The notes under the pieces were generated by a model. That model saw only the letters and a program-made list of their open reading frames with translations. It did not search any database and was not told where the DNA came from. The translations under genes and the position numbers were made by a program. DNA of 64,000 bases from Aurantimonas sp. 22II-16-19i (GTDB lineage: Bacteria; Pseudomonadota; Alphaproteobacteria; Rhizobiales; Rhizobiaceae): assembly GCF_002088275.1 (NCBI RefSeq), contig NZ_AQQS01000001.1:62001-126000 (forward strand), written 5' to 3'. Positions 37,081 through 48,795 of the stretch are shown piece by piece (position 1 is the stretch's first letter; every line of letters starts with the position of its first letter).

Positions 37081-38457
37081 TCAAAAGAATTCGAGCGAGA
37101 CCCGGAACATCTGCTCGACCTGGCGGACGGCCGACGCGGCAGCGAAGATGACGACCCGGTCCTTGGCGCGGATCTTGGTCTGGCCGGTCGGCTTGACGTA
37201 GGCGCCGGCCCGGTAGATCGCCCCGATCCGCAGATTGTCCGGCAGGTCGAGGTCGCGCAGCGGCTCGCCGACCAGCGGCGAGGTTTCCAGCGCCTCGGCC
37301 TCGATCACTTCGGCGACGCCGTTCTGGATCGAATGCACCGCCCGGATCCGCCCGCGGCGGACATGCTGCAGCACCCGCGAGATCGTCACCGAGCGCGGAT
37401 TGATGAAGGCGTCGATGCCCAGCGTCCGGGTGAAGCCCTGGTAGTCGGCATTGTTCAGCAGCGCGAGATTGCCCTTGCAGCCGAGGCGCTTGGCCATGAC
37501 GCTCGACAGGACGTTGACCTTGTCGTCGTTGGTCAGCGCGACGACGAGGTCGCTGGAGCCGATGTCGGCTTCCTTCAGGATCGACTGGTCGAGGCCGCTG
37601 CCATTGAGGACGATGGTGCGCTTCAGCCCGTCGGCGATCGCGACGGCCCGGTCGTGGTTGTCCTCGATCACGCGGATCTTGGCGCCGAAGTTGCGCTTCT
37701 CGATCTGCTGGGCGACGAAATAGCCGATGTTGCCGCCGCCGATGATGACGATGCGGCTGGCCTCCGGCTCCTCGTGCCCGAACAGGCCGAGCGCCCGGCG
37801 CACATGCCCTTTCTCGGCCACCACATAGGCGACGTCGCCCGGCACCATGTGGTCGTTGGAGCCGGGAATGAACAGCCGGTCGCCGCGCCAGATGCCGACC
37901 ACCGTGGCGTTGAGGTCGGGGAAGAGGTCGGTCAGCTGGTCGAGCGGCGTGTTGACGACCGGGCAATCCTCGCTGCACTCGATCGCCACCATCGCGATGT
38001 GATCGTCGGCAAAGCGCACGGCGTCCATCGCGCCCGGCAGTGCGATCCGCCGCAGCACCATCTCGCCGACCTCGACCTCGGGCGAGATGATGACGTCGAT
38101 CGGCAGGTTGTCCGTCGAGAACAGGTCCTGCCAGTGCGGCCGCAGATAGCTCTGGGAGCGGATGCGGGCGATCTTGGTCGGCACGTTGAACAGCGAATGG
38201 GCGACCTGGCAGGCGACCATGTTGACCTCGTCGTGCAGGGTCACGGCGATGATCATGTCGGCCTGTTCGGCGCCCGCCTCCGCCAGGACGTCCGGCTGCG
38301 AGCCGTGGCCGACGAAGCCCCTGGCGTCGAGATTGTCGCGGATCGCCTGGACGAGCGTGCGCGAGGTGTCGATCACCGATACGTCGTTGCGCTCGGAGGC
38401 GAGCCGCTCGGCGATGCCGTAGCCCACCTGCCCTGCCCCGCAGATCACGACCTTCAT
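37081..38457 (-). CDS. trkA: Trk potassium transport system NAD-binding protein TrkA
   Basis: TrkA is the peripheral regulator of the TrkH/TrkG K+ channel and binds NAD(H) and nucleotides. The 458-residue protein has two RCK units: Rossmann motifs at 4-17 (VICGAGQVGYGIAE) and at about 235 (IIGGGNIGYFVAQ), each followed by a TrkA-C domain. No trkH is in the window. The gene lies 55 bases downstream of ntrX on the same strand, the conserved Rhizobiales order, so it may be co-transcribed with the ntr genes. Confidence 0.95.
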   Translation of the reverse strand: MKVVICGAGQVGYGIAERLASERNDVSVIDTSRTLVQAIRDNLDARGFVGHGSQPDVLAEAGAEQADMIIAVTLHDEVNMVACQVAHSLFNVPTKIARIRSQSYLRPHWQDLFSTDNLPIDVIISPEVEVGEMVLRRIALPGAMDAVRFADDHIAMVAIECSEDCPVVNTPLDQLTDLFPDLNATVVGIWRGDRLFIPGSNDHMVPGDVAYVVAEKGHVRRALGLFGHEEPEASRIVIIGGGNIGYFVAQQIEKRNFGAKIRVIEDNHDRAVAIADGLKRTIVLNGSGLDQSILKEADIGSSDLVVALTNDDKVNVLSSVMAKRLGCKGNLALLNNADYQGFTRTLGIDAFINPRSVTISRVLQHVRRGRIRAVHSIQNGVAEVIEAEALETSPLVGEPLRDLDLPDNLRIGAIYRAGAYVKPTGQTKIRAKDRVVIFAAASAVRQVEQMFRVSLEFF

Positions 38458-38512
38458 TCACGCTGCTCCATTGCCGTCCGGCTTCCTGGCGCACCCATAC
38501 CGGAAACCCGGA

Positions 38513-39877
38513 TCAGATGCCGAGGGATTTCAGCTTGCGGTGCAGCGCCGACCGCTCCATCCCGACGAATTCCGCGGTACGCGAGATATTGCCGCCGAAG
38601 CGGTTGATCTGGGCGACCAGATATTCCTTCTCGAAAACCTCACGCGCATCGCGCAGCGGCAGCGCCAGGATCTGGCCATTGGCCTGGCTCGGCGTTCGGG
38701 GCAGCATGTCGCCGACCTCGTTGGGCAGCATGTCGGCGGTGATCGGGCTGTCGGCGTCGCCGTCCCGGCCGAGGATCATCAGGCGCTCGACGTTGTTGCG
38801 CAGCTGGCGGACATTGCCCGGCCAGTCGCTCGACTGCAGCACGGCCATCGCCTCGTCGCTGATCGGTTTGGGCTTGATGCCCGTCTGCTCGCTGATCTGG
38901 CCCATGAAGGCCTCGATCAGCAGCGGCACGTCCTGGCGCCGGTCGGCCAGCGGCGGCACCGCGATGGGGACGACGGCGAGGCGGTGGAACAGATCCTCGC
39001 GGAACAGTCCCTCGGCGATCAGGGAATCGAGGTTCTGCGAGGTGGAGGAGATGATCCGGACGTCGACCTTCACGCGCTTCGACCCGCCGACGCGCTCGAA
39101 GGTCTGCTCGGTCAGGACCCGCAGGATCTTGTTCTGCGTCTCGCGTGGCATGTCTGCCACCTCGTCGAGATAGAGGACGCCGCGATGGGCTTCCTCCAAA
39201 GCGCCGATCTTGCGCTCCGTGCCGGGGGGCGTCTCGTTGCCGAACAGCTCCAGCTCCATGCGGTCCGGGGTGATCGCCGCCGCGTTGAGAGCGATGAAGG
39301 GGCCCGAAGCACGCGGCGAGGCCGCATGGATCGCGCGGGCCACCATCTCCTTGCCCGAGCCGGAGGGCCCGAGGATCATCACCCGGCTGTTGGTCGGCGA
39401 CACCCGCTCGATGACGGTGCGCAGATGGTTCATCGCCTGGGACTTGCCGATCAGCTCGGCGAAGTCCGACGAGCGGCGCTTCAGCTCGAGCACTTCGCGC
39501 TTCAGCTTCGAGGTCTCCAGCGCGCGCTCGGCGACGAGGATCAGCCGGTCGGCCTTGAAGGGCTTCTCGATGTAGTCGTAGGCGCCGCGACGGATCGCCG
39601 AGACGGCGGTCTCGATGTTGCCGTGGCCGGAGATCATCACCACCGGCACCTCCGGATGCTGCGCCTTGATCGCGTCCAGGAGATCCAGCCCGTCCAGCCG
39701 GCTGCCCTGCAGCCAGATGTCGAGGAACACCAGCCTCGGCACGCGATCGGTGATCGCCTGCAGGGCCGCGTCGGAATTGCCCGCGGTACGGGTCTCGTGG
39801 CCCTCGTCCTCAAGAATGCCCGCGACGAGTTCGCGAATGTCGGCTTCGTCATCGACGATCAGGATGTCCGATGCCAT
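38513..39877 (-). CDS. ntrX: Nitrogen assimilation response regulator NtrX
   Basis: NtrX has a receiver domain (Asp53 phospho-site in VFLDIW), an AAA+ domain with GPSGSGKE and DEVADMP, and a C-terminal Fis-type helix-turn-helix (NISRTAEFVGMERSALHRKLK). The GAFTGA loop that contacts sigma-54 is missing: the corresponding segment reads FGNETPPGTERKIGALEEA. This is usual for alphaproteobacterial NtrX, which probably acts on sigma-70 type promoters. In related bacteria it controls nitrogen, redox and cell-envelope genes. It starts 26 bases after ntrY; the pair forms one unit. Confidence 0.95.
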   Translation of the reverse strand: MASDILIVDDEADIRELVAGILEDEGHETRTAGNSDAALQAITDRVPRLVFLDIWLQGSRLDGLDLLDAIKAQHPEVPVVMISGHGNIETAVSAIRRGAYDYIEKPFKADRLILVAERALETSKLKREVLELKRRSSDFAELIGKSQAMNHLRTVIERVSPTNSRVMILGPSGSGKEMVARAIHAASPRASGPFIALNAAAITPDRMELELFGNETPPGTERKIGALEEAHRGVLYLDEVADMPRETQNKILRVLTEQTFERVGGSKRVKVDVRIISSTSQNLDSLIAEGLFREDLFHRLAVVPIAVPPLADRRQDVPLLIEAFMGQISEQTGIKPKPISDEAMAVLQSSDWPGNVRQLRNNVERLMILGRDGDADSPITADMLPNEVGDMLPRTPSQANGQILALPLRDAREVFEKEYLVAQINRFGGNISRTAEFVGMERSALHRKLKSLGI

Positions 39878-39903
39878 GGCTCACCACTCCTTGTTCTTCA
39901 ATC

Positions 39904-42117
39904 TCAATGTCTTCGCGCGTCCGCGTCGCTCGGAGCGGAGCCTGCCGGCATCACGATACGCACCATCGCGCCCTGCGGCTGATCCGGCGCATCCTCGAGC
40001 GAGATCGTGCCGCCGTGGTCTTCGATGATCTTGCGGACGATCGCCAGGCCGAGCCCGGTACCCTTCTCGCGGGTCGTCATGTAGGGCTCGAGCAGCCGAT
40101 CGCGATTGTCCTTCGGAAAACCGCGGCCGTTGTCCATGATGTCGATGCGATGGACGTCGCCGTCGGCTCTCGCCCGGATGACGATGCGGCCCTCGACGCC
40201 TTCCGTGGCCTCGAGCGATTCCACCGCGTTCTTGACGAGATTGCCGAAGGCCTGTGACAGGAGCCGGACGTCGTAGGAACCGAGCATCGGCTTGTCGGGG
40301 ATCTCGGCGTGGAAGGCGATGCCGTGGTCGCCCATCTCGCGCATGAACACCGCCTCGCGCAAAGCGTCGCGCAGGTCGATGCGCTCCATCGTCGGCTTCG
40401 GCATGCGGGCGAAGGTGGAGAACTCGTCGACCATCCGGCCGATGTCGGAGACCTGGCGGATGATCGTCTCGATGCAGCGGTCGAAGACCTCGCGGTCGTC
40501 CTCGATGCGCTTGCCGTAACGCCGGCGGATCCGCTCGGCGGACAGCTGGATGGGAGTGAGCGGGTTCTTGATCTCGTGGGCGATGCGCCGGGCGACGTCG
40601 GCCCAGGCCGAGGTCCGCTGGGCGTCGACGAGGTCGGTGATGTCGTCGATGGTCACCACCAGCGACTGGTCGCCCTCGCTCTCCTCCGAGGAGGTGATGC
40701 GGACGGCGAGCGTCCGCTCGCGCTCGCGGATCTTGACCTTGGCCTCTTCCTGGTGCTCGGGACGCCTCGAGGCCGCCGCCGCCTGGCGGATGCGGCCGAT
40801 CTCCGGAAACACGCCCTCGAGCTTCTTGCCGGTCACCGCCTCGGCGTCGACGTCGAGGATCCGTTCGGCGGATGGGTTGACCATGGAGATCGTCCCGTCG
40901 CGCTCGATGCCGATGACGCCGACCGTCACCCCCGACAGGACCGCCTCGATGAAACGGCGGCGTTCGTCGATGACGTCCTTGGCGTTGACGAGTTCGGAGC
41001 GCTGGCTCCGCAGCTGCAGGATCATGTTGTTGAAGGTGTTGGAGAGCGATCCGACGTCGCCGTCCGACACCTTGACCGGCACCGAGACCGAGAGATTGCC
41101 CTCCGACACCTCGTCGGCCGCGCCGATCAAGAGGCGGATCGGCCGAACCAGCCGGTCGGCGACGCCGATGCCGGTCCAGATCGCCGAGAGGAGCACGATC
41201 AGGGTGATGCCGAGATAGAGCAGCCCGAAGGCCAGCTGCAGCCCGAAGCGGTTGTCCGAGAGGCTCGAATATTCCGCCGACCGCTCCTCCATCTCGCGCA
41301 GTGCCGTGATCACCTCGGGATCGACGGCGCGCACGGTGTAGAGATAGGCGTCGGAGATCTGCCGGAGCCGGATGATCGAGCCGACGAGATTGGTGATCCC
41401 GGGCGGGATGAAGACGAGATTGCCCGCCGCCGCCTGCTGCAGCGCATCCGCCGGCGGCACCGGAAGCGGCTTGGTGTCGTCGACGTCGGCCTTCAGCACC
41501 GGCTGGCCGTCGAGCCGCAGGATCTGGGCGCCGAGCAGCGAGCGGCCCCGCGCCTGTTCGGTCATCAGGTCCTGGAAGCCCCCCCGGTCGAGATTGAACA
41601 GCTGGCGCTGCTGGTCGAGATCGTAGGCCATGGACAGCGTCGTGCCCTGCAGGTTGCGGGCGTTCTCGTTCACATAGGCCCGCGCCACGCTGATCGAGGA
41701 TTCGACGATGGCCCGGGTGCGCATGCCGAACCAGCGGTCGAGGCCGAGATCGAGGGTGACGCTGGCGACGATGGCCACGAGCAGCGCCGGCAGCGCCGCG
41801 ACGATCGAGAACAGGACGACGATCCGCACATGCAGCCGGGAAGCGGCCCTGCCCTGGCGCCGGGCGCGGATCATCCGCAGCACCTCGCGGCCGATCAGGA
41901 CACAGAGCAGCGCCACGAAGCCGCCATTGACGACGGTCGCGATGGTGACGATCGTGTCGGTCGGTTCGACCGGCGTCAGGCCCATCAGGACGACGAAGGA
42001 GATCGCGCCCGTGATCAGTGCCCCGGCGACCGCGAAGAGGCCGGGAAACAGCAGGAACCTGCGCCGTTCCATCAGGAACGGCACGTCGCTTTCGGTATGG
42101 ATCGGATGCGTCGTCAT
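39904..42117 (-). CDS. ntrY: Nitrogen sensor histidine kinase NtrY
   Basis: A membrane kinase of 737 residues. Three N-terminal transmembrane segments (about 18-40, 48-70, 90-112) are followed by a periplasmic region, another membrane segment near 285-308, a HAMP domain (RLVRPIRLLIGAADEVSEGN), a PAS domain (GVIGIERDGTISMVNPSAERIL) and the kinase: H-box RIAHEIKNPLTPIQ, N-box FGNLVKNAVE, and G-boxes DNGRGFP and KGTGLGLAIV. I start at ATG 42117. It phosphorylates NtrX and may cross-talk with NtrC. The gene lies 81 bases downstream of ntrC. Confidence 0.95.
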   Translation of the reverse strand: MTTHPIHTESDVPFLMERRRFLLFPGLFAVAGALITGAISFVVLMGLTPVEPTDTIVTIATVVNGGFVALLCVLIGREVLRMIRARRQGRAASRLHVRIVVLFSIVAALPALLVAIVASVTLDLGLDRWFGMRTRAIVESSISVARAYVNENARNLQGTTLSMAYDLDQQRQLFNLDRGGFQDLMTEQARGRSLLGAQILRLDGQPVLKADVDDTKPLPVPPADALQQAAAGNLVFIPPGITNLVGSIIRLRQISDAYLYTVRAVDPEVITALREMEERSAEYSSLSDNRFGLQLAFGLLYLGITLIVLLSAIWTGIGVADRLVRPIRLLIGAADEVSEGNLSVSVPVKVSDGDVGSLSNTFNNMILQLRSQRSELVNAKDVIDERRRFIEAVLSGVTVGVIGIERDGTISMVNPSAERILDVDAEAVTGKKLEGVFPEIGRIRQAAAASRRPEHQEEAKVKIRERERTLAVRITSSEESEGDQSLVVTIDDITDLVDAQRTSAWADVARRIAHEIKNPLTPIQLSAERIRRRYGKRIEDDREVFDRCIETIIRQVSDIGRMVDEFSTFARMPKPTMERIDLRDALREAVFMREMGDHGIAFHAEIPDKPMLGSYDVRLLSQAFGNLVKNAVESLEATEGVEGRIVIRARADGDVHRIDIMDNGRGFPKDNRDRLLEPYMTTREKGTGLGLAIVRKIIEDHGGTISLEDAPDQPQGAMVRIVMPAGSAPSDADARRH

Positions 42118-42198
42118 GCGGCGTTTACAGTTTCGAATCCCGTGGCCACAGAGCAACGGAATGTGTCCAAACTGCAACGAAACGCCGAAAAAAGCCAG

Positions 42199-43644
<1,446 letters not shown>

Positions 43645-43652
43645 GTGGAAAA

Positions 43653-44804
43653 TCAGCCCTGTTCGTCGATGTCGGCGAGCGCCGCGCCCGGTTCGGAAAG
43701 CTCCCGCCATGCGGGCATGAGGATGCGGAAGACGGTGTGGCCCGGCTGCGACTCGCATTCGATGACGCCGCCATGGTCACCGACGATCTTGGCGACGAGC
43801 GCCAGGCCGAGGCCCGAGCCGCTGGGCTTGGTGGTGACGAAGGGATCGAAGATGTGCTCGCGGATGTCGTCCGGCACGCCCTCTCCATTGTCCTCGACGG
43901 CAAATTCCAGCGGCAGCGTCACCCGGTCCTTGGTGCCGGGGACGGACAGCCGCACGCCGGGCTTGTAGGCCGTGGTCAGGCGGATCTCGCCGTCCTCGCG
44001 GCCCTTCACCGCCTCGGCCGCGTTCTTCAGGAGATTGAGGAACACCTGGACCAGTTGGTCGCGATTGGCGAAGACCGGCGGCAGCGACGGATCGTAGAGC
44101 TCGATGATCCTGATGTCGCGGGCAAAGCCGTTGCGGCCGAGGGTCTTCACGTGCTCGAGCACGGAATGGATGTTGACCGCCGAGCGCTCGATCGGCCGCT
44201 GGTCGGAGAACACCTCCATCCGGTCGACGAGCTTGACGATCCGGTCGCTCTCCTCCTGGATCAGCCGCGTCAGCGTCCGGTCCTCGTCGCTGGCATTGGT
44301 GGCCAGAAGCTGCGCGGCACCCTTGATGCCGGAGAGGGGATTGCGGATCTCGTGGGCGAGCATCGCGGCGAGCCCCGTCACGGTGCGTGCGGCGGAGCGA
44401 TGGGTGAGCTGGCGATCCATCTTCTCGGCGATGGTGCGCAGCTGGATCATCACCACGACGAGTTCCGGAGCCTCGGTCATCACCGAGACGTAGAGATCGA
44501 CGAGCCGCTCGCCGCCGAGCCGCGGCGAGGAGATGTCGACCCGGTACTCGCTGATCCGGGCCTGCTGCTCGCGGGCCTGCTCGATCAGGAAGAACAGCGG
44601 ACTGTCCCGGGGCACGAAATCCTGCAGCTTCTTGCGGGCGAGATAGGCCGAGCCGGCCGAGAAGAACTGCTCCGCGTCGGAATTGGCGAAGCGGAAACGC
44701 CCCGCCGCGTCGACGACGATGACGGGGTGCGGCAGCGCGTTGAGGATCTGGAAGGCCTCGCCCGACATCGGGATGCCGTCCTGGGATGAACCCGCCATGG
44801 TCAT
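43653..44804 (-). CDS. ntrB: Nitrogen sensor kinase/phosphatase NtrB (NR(II))
   Basis: NtrB is a cytosolic kinase that phosphorylates NtrC under nitrogen limitation and acts as phosphatase when bound to PII. It has a PAS domain (about 16-120), the H-box [16 protein letters not shown] with His151, N-box [12 protein letters not shown] and the G-boxes DNGEGVP and GSGLGLALV. There is no membrane segment. The start ATG at 44804 overlaps the dusB stop in an ATGA junction, giving 383 residues; coupling of dusB (nifR3) with ntrBC is typical of alphaproteobacteria. Confidence 0.95.
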   Translation of the reverse strand: MTMAGSSQDGIPMSGEAFQILNALPHPVIVVDAAGRFRFANSDAEQFFSAGSAYLARKKLQDFVPRDSPLFFLIEQAREQQARISEYRVDISSPRLGGERLVDLYVSVMTEAPELVVVMIQLRTIAEKMDRQLTHRSAARTVTGLAAMLAHEIRNPLSGIKGAAQLLATNASDEDRTLTRLIQEESDRIVKLVDRMEVFSDQRPIERSAVNIHSVLEHVKTLGRNGFARDIRIIELYDPSLPPVFANRDQLVQVFLNLLKNAAEAVKGREDGEIRLTTAYKPGVRLSVPGTKDRVTLPLEFAVEDNGEGVPDDIREHIFDPFVTTKPSGSGLGLALVAKIVGDHGGVIECESQPGHTVFRILMPAWRELSEPGAALADIDEQG

Positions 44805-45871
44805 GCAGCCTCCAGCCTTGGCGCTGCGGCGGCGCGTTCGATGTCGGCCGCCGTCGTGCCGGCGAAGAGCTGCCGGAGACGCCGCTGGACGACGCGGTGA
44901 TCGTTTGCGGTCATGATCGCCTTTCGCTCGGACAAAGGGACGGCTGCACCCGTCGCCGCGTGGCGGTCGAGATACCAGCCGAGATGCTTGCGGGCATGAC
45001 GAATGCCCGTCGCCGGCCCGTAATGGGCGAGCATCGCGTCGTAATGCTCGCCGGCGAGATCGGCGAGATCGATCCGCGCCAGCCCGTCGATGGTGATCGC
45101 CCCCGCCATCAGCCCGGGGAGCCACGGCCGGCCATAGGCGCCGCGCCCCACCATCACGGCGTCGGCGCCGCTGAGGCCGAGCATCTCCGGCAGGAGCTCG
45201 ATCGAGACGAGATCCCCGTTGGCGACCACCGGAATGGCGACCGCCGCCTTGACCGCGCGGATCGCCCGCCAGTCCGCGACACCGTCGTAGAAATCCATGC
45301 GGGTGCGGCCATGCACCGTCACCATCCGCACGCCCGCCGCCTCGGCGCGGCTGGCGAGCCAGGCCGCGTTCATCGAGGCCCGATCCCAGCCGAGCCGCAT
45401 CTTGACGGTGACCGGCACCTCGCCGGCGCCCCCGACCACCGCCGCGACGATCGCCAGCGCCAGCTCCGGCTCGCGCATCAGCGCCGATCCGGACAGGCCG
45501 CCGACGACCTTCTTGGCCGGGCAGCCGAAATTGATGTCGATGATGTCGGCGCCACTGCCGGCCAGGCGCGCAGCCGCCTCGCCCATGACGTCGGGATCCC
45601 GGCCGGCGAGCTGCACTGCATGGGTGCCATTCCCGTCGCGCAGGGCGCGCAGGCTCGATTCGGGGACGCCCTTCAGATATTCACCGCTGGCGACCATTTC
45701 CGAGACCACCAGCCCCGCGCCGAAGCGCCGGGCGAGACGGCGGAACGGCACGTCGCTGACGCCCGACATGGGCGCGAGCAGGACGCGATTGGCAAGCCAC
45801 CGTCCCCCGACCTCCAAGGGCCCGGAAACGTCCGCCTTCCTTCTCGATACGCCTAAACTCTGAGCGATCAT
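44801..45871 (-). CDS. dusB: tRNA-dihydrouridine synthase DusB (NifR3)
   Basis: An FMN enzyme that reduces uridine in the D-loop of tRNA. The TIM barrel of 356 residues has [16 protein letters not shown] (31-46), the catalytic Cys117 in [20 protein letters not shown] and VANGDL with the FMN site in [12 protein letters not shown] start at ATG 45871; an in-frame TTG at 45925 would add 18 residues with no family similarity. It heads the ntr operon and is divergent from ispDF, 131 bases away. Confidence 0.95.
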   Translation of the reverse strand: MIAQSLGVSRRKADVSGPLEVGGRWLANRVLLAPMSGVSDVPFRRLARRFGAGLVVSEMVASGEYLKGVPESSLRALRDGNGTHAVQLAGRDPDVMGEAAARLAGSGADIIDINFGCPAKKVVGGLSGSALMREPELALAIVAAVVGGAGEVPVTVKMRLGWDRASMNAAWLASRAEAAGVRMVTVHGRTRMDFYDGVADWRAIRAVKAAVAIPVVANGDLVSIELLPEMLGLSGADAVMVGRGAYGRPWLPGLMAGAITIDGLARIDLADLAGEHYDAMLAHYGPATGIRHARKHLGWYLDRHAATGAAVPLSERKAIMTANDHRVVQRRLRQLFAGTTAADIERAAAAPRLEAA

Positions 45872-46002
45872 GACAACTGTCGATTCTTGCGGCACCTGAG
45901 CTGTACTTAATCGGAGCATGCCCAAATGACAAGCAAGATGCTTGCCTTTGATGAGCGGATCGTGCTCCTCGACGCCGATCGGAAAAACGGGGACTGACGG
46001 GC

Positions 46003-47199
46003 ATGACGGAAAGCGTCGCGGCGATCCTGGTGGCGGCGGGCCGCGGCGAGCGGGCCGGCCAGTCCGCCGAGGGACCGAAGCAGTATCGCAGGATCGGCGG
46101 GCGAGCCGTCCTTGCCCGTTCGCTGGCAGCCTTTCGCCGTCATCCGAGGATCGGCCCCGTCGTCATCGTCATCCACGCCGATGATCGGGCGCTGTGCGAG
46201 GCCGCTCTCGGCGACGATGCGGCAAGGGTGCATCTCGTGACCGGCGGGGCGGAGCGGCAGATCTCGGTCCGCTGCGGGCTGGAGTTCCTCGCCGGCCTTC
46301 CGGCAGCGCCGGACCTCGTGCTGATCCACGACGCCGTGCGGCCCTTCGTCGATGCCGCGACCATCGACCGGGTGATCGACGCGGCCATCGCGCATGGCGG
46401 CGCGATCCCCGCCTTGCCCGTGTCCGACACCCTCAAGCGGGCCGGGGAGGACGGGCGCATTGCCGAGACGGTCCCGCGCAAGGCCTTGTTCGGCGCGCAG
46501 ACGCCCCAGGGGTTTCGGTTCGACGGGATCCGGCAGGCCCATGCGGCGGCCGCCCGCTCGGGCCGCTCGGACTTCACCGACGACGCCTCGATCGCCGAAT
46601 GGGCCGAGATGGAGGTGCGGCTCGTTGCGGGCACCGCGGAGAACGTCAAGCTGACGACGCGCGAGGACATCGCCGCCGCCGACGACAGACTGAAGGAGAG
46701 GCTTCCCATGATCGACGTTCGCACCGGCAACGGCTACGATGTGCATCGTCTCGTCCCCGGCGACCACGTGACGCTCTGCGGCGTCCGGATCGCCCACGAC
46801 CAGCGGCTCGACGGCCATTCCGACGCCGATGTCGGCCTCCACGCCCTCACCGACGCCCTGCTCGCCACCTGCGGCGCCGGCGACATCGGCGATCACTTCC
46901 CGCCGAGCGACCCGCAATGGAAGGGCGCGGCCTCGCACATCTTCGTCGAAAAGGCGGTGGAGATCGTCGCGGCCAAGGGTGGGCGGATCATGAATGCGGA
47001 CATCTCGCTGATCTGCGAGGCCCCGAAGATCGCGCCGCACCGCGAGGCGATGCGCGAGGCCATCGCAAAGATGACCGGGCTGTCGCTCGACCGGGTGTCG
47101 GTGAAGGCGACGACCAACGAGACGATCGGCTTCGTCGGCCGCAGAGAGGGCATCGCGGCGATCGCCACGGCCTCGGTGGCCTATGGAGAGACGCAATGA
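46003..47199 (+). CDS. ispDF: Bifunctional IspD/IspF isoprenoid enzyme
   Basis: A fusion of two MEP-pathway enzymes: IspD adds CMP to methylerythritol phosphate and IspF cyclises CDP-ME phosphate. The 398 residues divide into IspD (about 1-225: [26 protein letters not shown]) and IspF (from about 236: [15 protein letters not shown] with the metal-binding Asp and His, [19 protein letters not shown] and a [11 protein letters not shown] end). Such fusion is normal in Rhizobiales. The intervening IspE step is encoded elsewhere. Its stop overlaps the start of the next gene (ATGA). Confidence 0.96.
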   Translation: MTESVAAILVAAGRGERAGQSAEGPKQYRRIGGRAVLARSLAAFRRHPRIGPVVIVIHADDRALCEAALGDDAARVHLVTGGAERQISVRCGLEFLAGLPAAPDLVLIHDAVRPFVDAATIDRVIDAAIAHGGAIPALPVSDTLKRAGEDGRIAETVPRKALFGAQTPQGFRFDGIRQAHAAAARSGRSDFTDDASIAEWAEMEVRLVAGTAENVKLTTREDIAAADDRLKERLPMIDVRTGNGYDVHRLVPGDHVTLCGVRIAHDQRLDGHSDADVGLHALTDALLATCGAGDIGDHFPPSDPQWKGAASHIFVEKAVEIVAAKGGRIMNADISLICEAPKIAPHREAMREAIAKMTGLSLDRVSVKATTNETIGFVGRREGIAAIATASVAYGETQ

Positions 47200-47786
47200 G
47201 CGCCGACGCGCCTGATCCCGGCCCCGGCCTCGGCCTCGGCCCCGGTGAGCCAGCCCACGCCGGCCTCGGTGAGGATGGCAAGGCCGACATCGCCGCCCTC
47301 GCCCGGCTGGTCGTCGCCCGCTACACGCAAGCCGGCTGGACGCTCGCCACCGCCGAATCCTGCACCGGCGGGCTCGTCGCCGCAGCGATCACCGATATCG
47401 CCGGCTCCTCCGCCGTCCTCGACCGCGGCTTCGTCACCTATTCCAACCAGGCGAAGATCGACCTCGTCGGCGTCGATCCGGCGGCGCTCGACGCCCATGG
47501 CGCGGTTTCGGAGACGGTCGCCCGGCAGATGGCCGAGGGCGCGCGAAAGCAGGCAGGCGTCACCGTTGCCGTCTCGATCACCGGCATCGCCGGCCCCGGC
47601 GGCGGCTCGGCGGAAAAGCCGGTCGGGCTGGTGCATTTCGCCTGTGCGGGGCCGGGCGGGACCGTGCATCGCGAGGAGCGGTTCGGGGATCTCGGGCGGG
47701 CGGGCATCCGCACGGCCTCGGTGGTGGTGGCACTGGAGATGCTGGCCGGGGCGGTGGAGCCTCGTGAGGATGGATCCCCGGATTGA
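47196..47786 (+). CDS. CinA C-terminal domain protein, nicotinamide-nucleotide amidohydrolase type
   Basis: The 196-residue protein is the stand-alone CinA C-terminal domain (PncC-like), which deamidates NMN to NaMN. The signature [20 protein letters not shown] (catalytic Ser) and [20 protein letters not shown] are clear. The first 30 residues are a Gly/Pro/Asp-rich extension (repeated GLG) absent from most relatives, so the true start might be later, but the ATG at 47196 overlaps the ispDF stop and coupling supports it. The ispDF-cinA order is conserved in Rhizobiales. Confidence 0.92.
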   Translation: MSADAPDPGPGLGLGPGEPAHAGLGEDGKADIAALARLVVARYTQAGWTLATAESCTGGLVAAAITDIAGSSAVLDRGFVTYSNQAKIDLVGVDPAALDAHGAVSETVARQMAEGARKQAGVTVAVSITGIAGPGGGSAEKPVGLVHFACAGPGGTVHREERFGDLGRAGIRTASVVVALEMLAGAVEPREDGSPD

Positions 47787-47924
47787 GCCCGGAAGGACGG
47801 ATCGCGATCCGGCGCGAGCTGTCCGGTTCGTTAGATGCGCACGAAAACCGTCCAGGCTCCGAAGGAGCGATCGTGCGAGCCGTCCGTTGCGCTGATCCGA
47901 GGATCTCACGCGACAGGAAACGAG

Positions 47925-48749
47925 ATGGCCGTCCAGCTCCCGCTCCCCGAAAGCGCCCGCGCTCCAGAGACGATCGATCCGGCGCATGTCCGCGAGGTGC
48001 TGCCGGATCTCGCCTATCTGCGGGCCGGGATCGTCAATGTCGCGTTCATCGGACCCGCTGATGCGCCGGATCGGGGATGGGTGCTGATCGACACCGGCGT
48101 CGCCGGCACAAAGCAGGAGATCGTCGCGGCCGTGACGTCGCGCTTCGCCTCGTCCCGTCCATCGGCCATCATCCAGACCCACGGCCATTTCGATCACATC
48201 GGCGCCCTCGAGGAGTTGAGCGAGGCATGGGACGTACCGATCTACGCGCACCCGCTCGAGCATCCCTTCCTCACCGGGGACCAGTCCTATCCGGCGCCGG
48301 ACACCGCGGCGGAAGGCGGGATCATGCCCCGGCTCGCCCCCTTGTTTCCCCGCTCTCCGATCGACGTCTCGCCGCGTCTGCGCGTCCTGTCCGGCGACGG
48401 CAGCCTTCCCGACCTTGCCGGCTGGCGCTGGATCCACACGCCCGGCCACACGCCGGGTCATGTGTCGCTCTGGCGGGAGGCCGACAGGACGCTGGTGGCG
48501 GGCGATGCGATCATCACGACCGGCCAGGAATCGGCCTATGAGGTGGCCGTTCAGGAGCCGGAGATGCACGGACCGCCGCGATATTTCACGCCGGACTGGA
48601 TAGCGGCGGCCGAATCCGTCCGGAAACTCGCGGCGCTGGAGCCGCGGCTGATCGTGACGGGTCATGGCCGGGCAATGGCCGGACCGGAAATGCTCTCGGC
48701 CCTGCATCGTCTGGCCGAGAATTTCGAGGCGATCGCGCTGCCCCGCTAG
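47925..48749 (+). CDS. MBL-fold metallo-hydrolase
   Basis: The 274-residue protein has the metallo-beta-lactamase-fold signature THGHFDHIG (HxHxDH) with the later ligands in HTPGHTPGHVSLW, ADRTLVAGDAI and VTGHG. I start at ATG 47925, preceded by AGGAAA, because the upstream frame is not protein-like. Such proteins range from glyoxalase II-like thioesterases to lactonases; the substrate is not clear. Its neighbour is an abundant Rhizobiales repeat element immediately after the stop codon. Confidence 0.85.
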   Translation: MAVQLPLPESARAPETIDPAHVREVLPDLAYLRAGIVNVAFIGPADAPDRGWVLIDTGVAGTKQEIVAAVTSRFASSRPSAIIQTHGHFDHIGALEELSEAWDVPIYAHPLEHPFLTGDQSYPAPDTAAEGGIMPRLAPLFPRSPIDVSPRLRVLSGDGSLPDLAGWRWIHTPGHTPGHVSLWREADRTLVAGDAIITTGQESAYEVAVQEPEMHGPPRYFTPDWIAAAESVRKLAALEPRLIVTGHGRAMAGPEMLSALHRLAENFEAIALPR

Positions 48750-48750
48750 C

Positions 48751-48795
48751 GCATGATCCCGAAAAGTGGGAACCGGTTTTCGGAACAGATCATGC
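48751..48795. repeat. Rhizobiales-type palindromic intergenic repeat
   Basis: GCATGATC at 48751-48758 is mirrored by GATCATGC at 48788-48795, with an inner CCGAAAA ... TTTTCGG pair around GTGGGAACCGG. I recognise this sequence pattern (core 'GATCCCGAAAAGTGGGAACCG') as a widespread short repeat in Rhizobiales genomes. It begins two bases after the stop of the MBL gene and could form a stable hairpin at the end of its transcript. Confidence 0.8.

Noticed and set aside
42118-42198. A TTCGAATCCC segment resembling a tRNA T-loop between ntrY and ntrC
   Set aside because: No acceptor, D or anticodon arms can be folded around it, and the space is only 81 bases.
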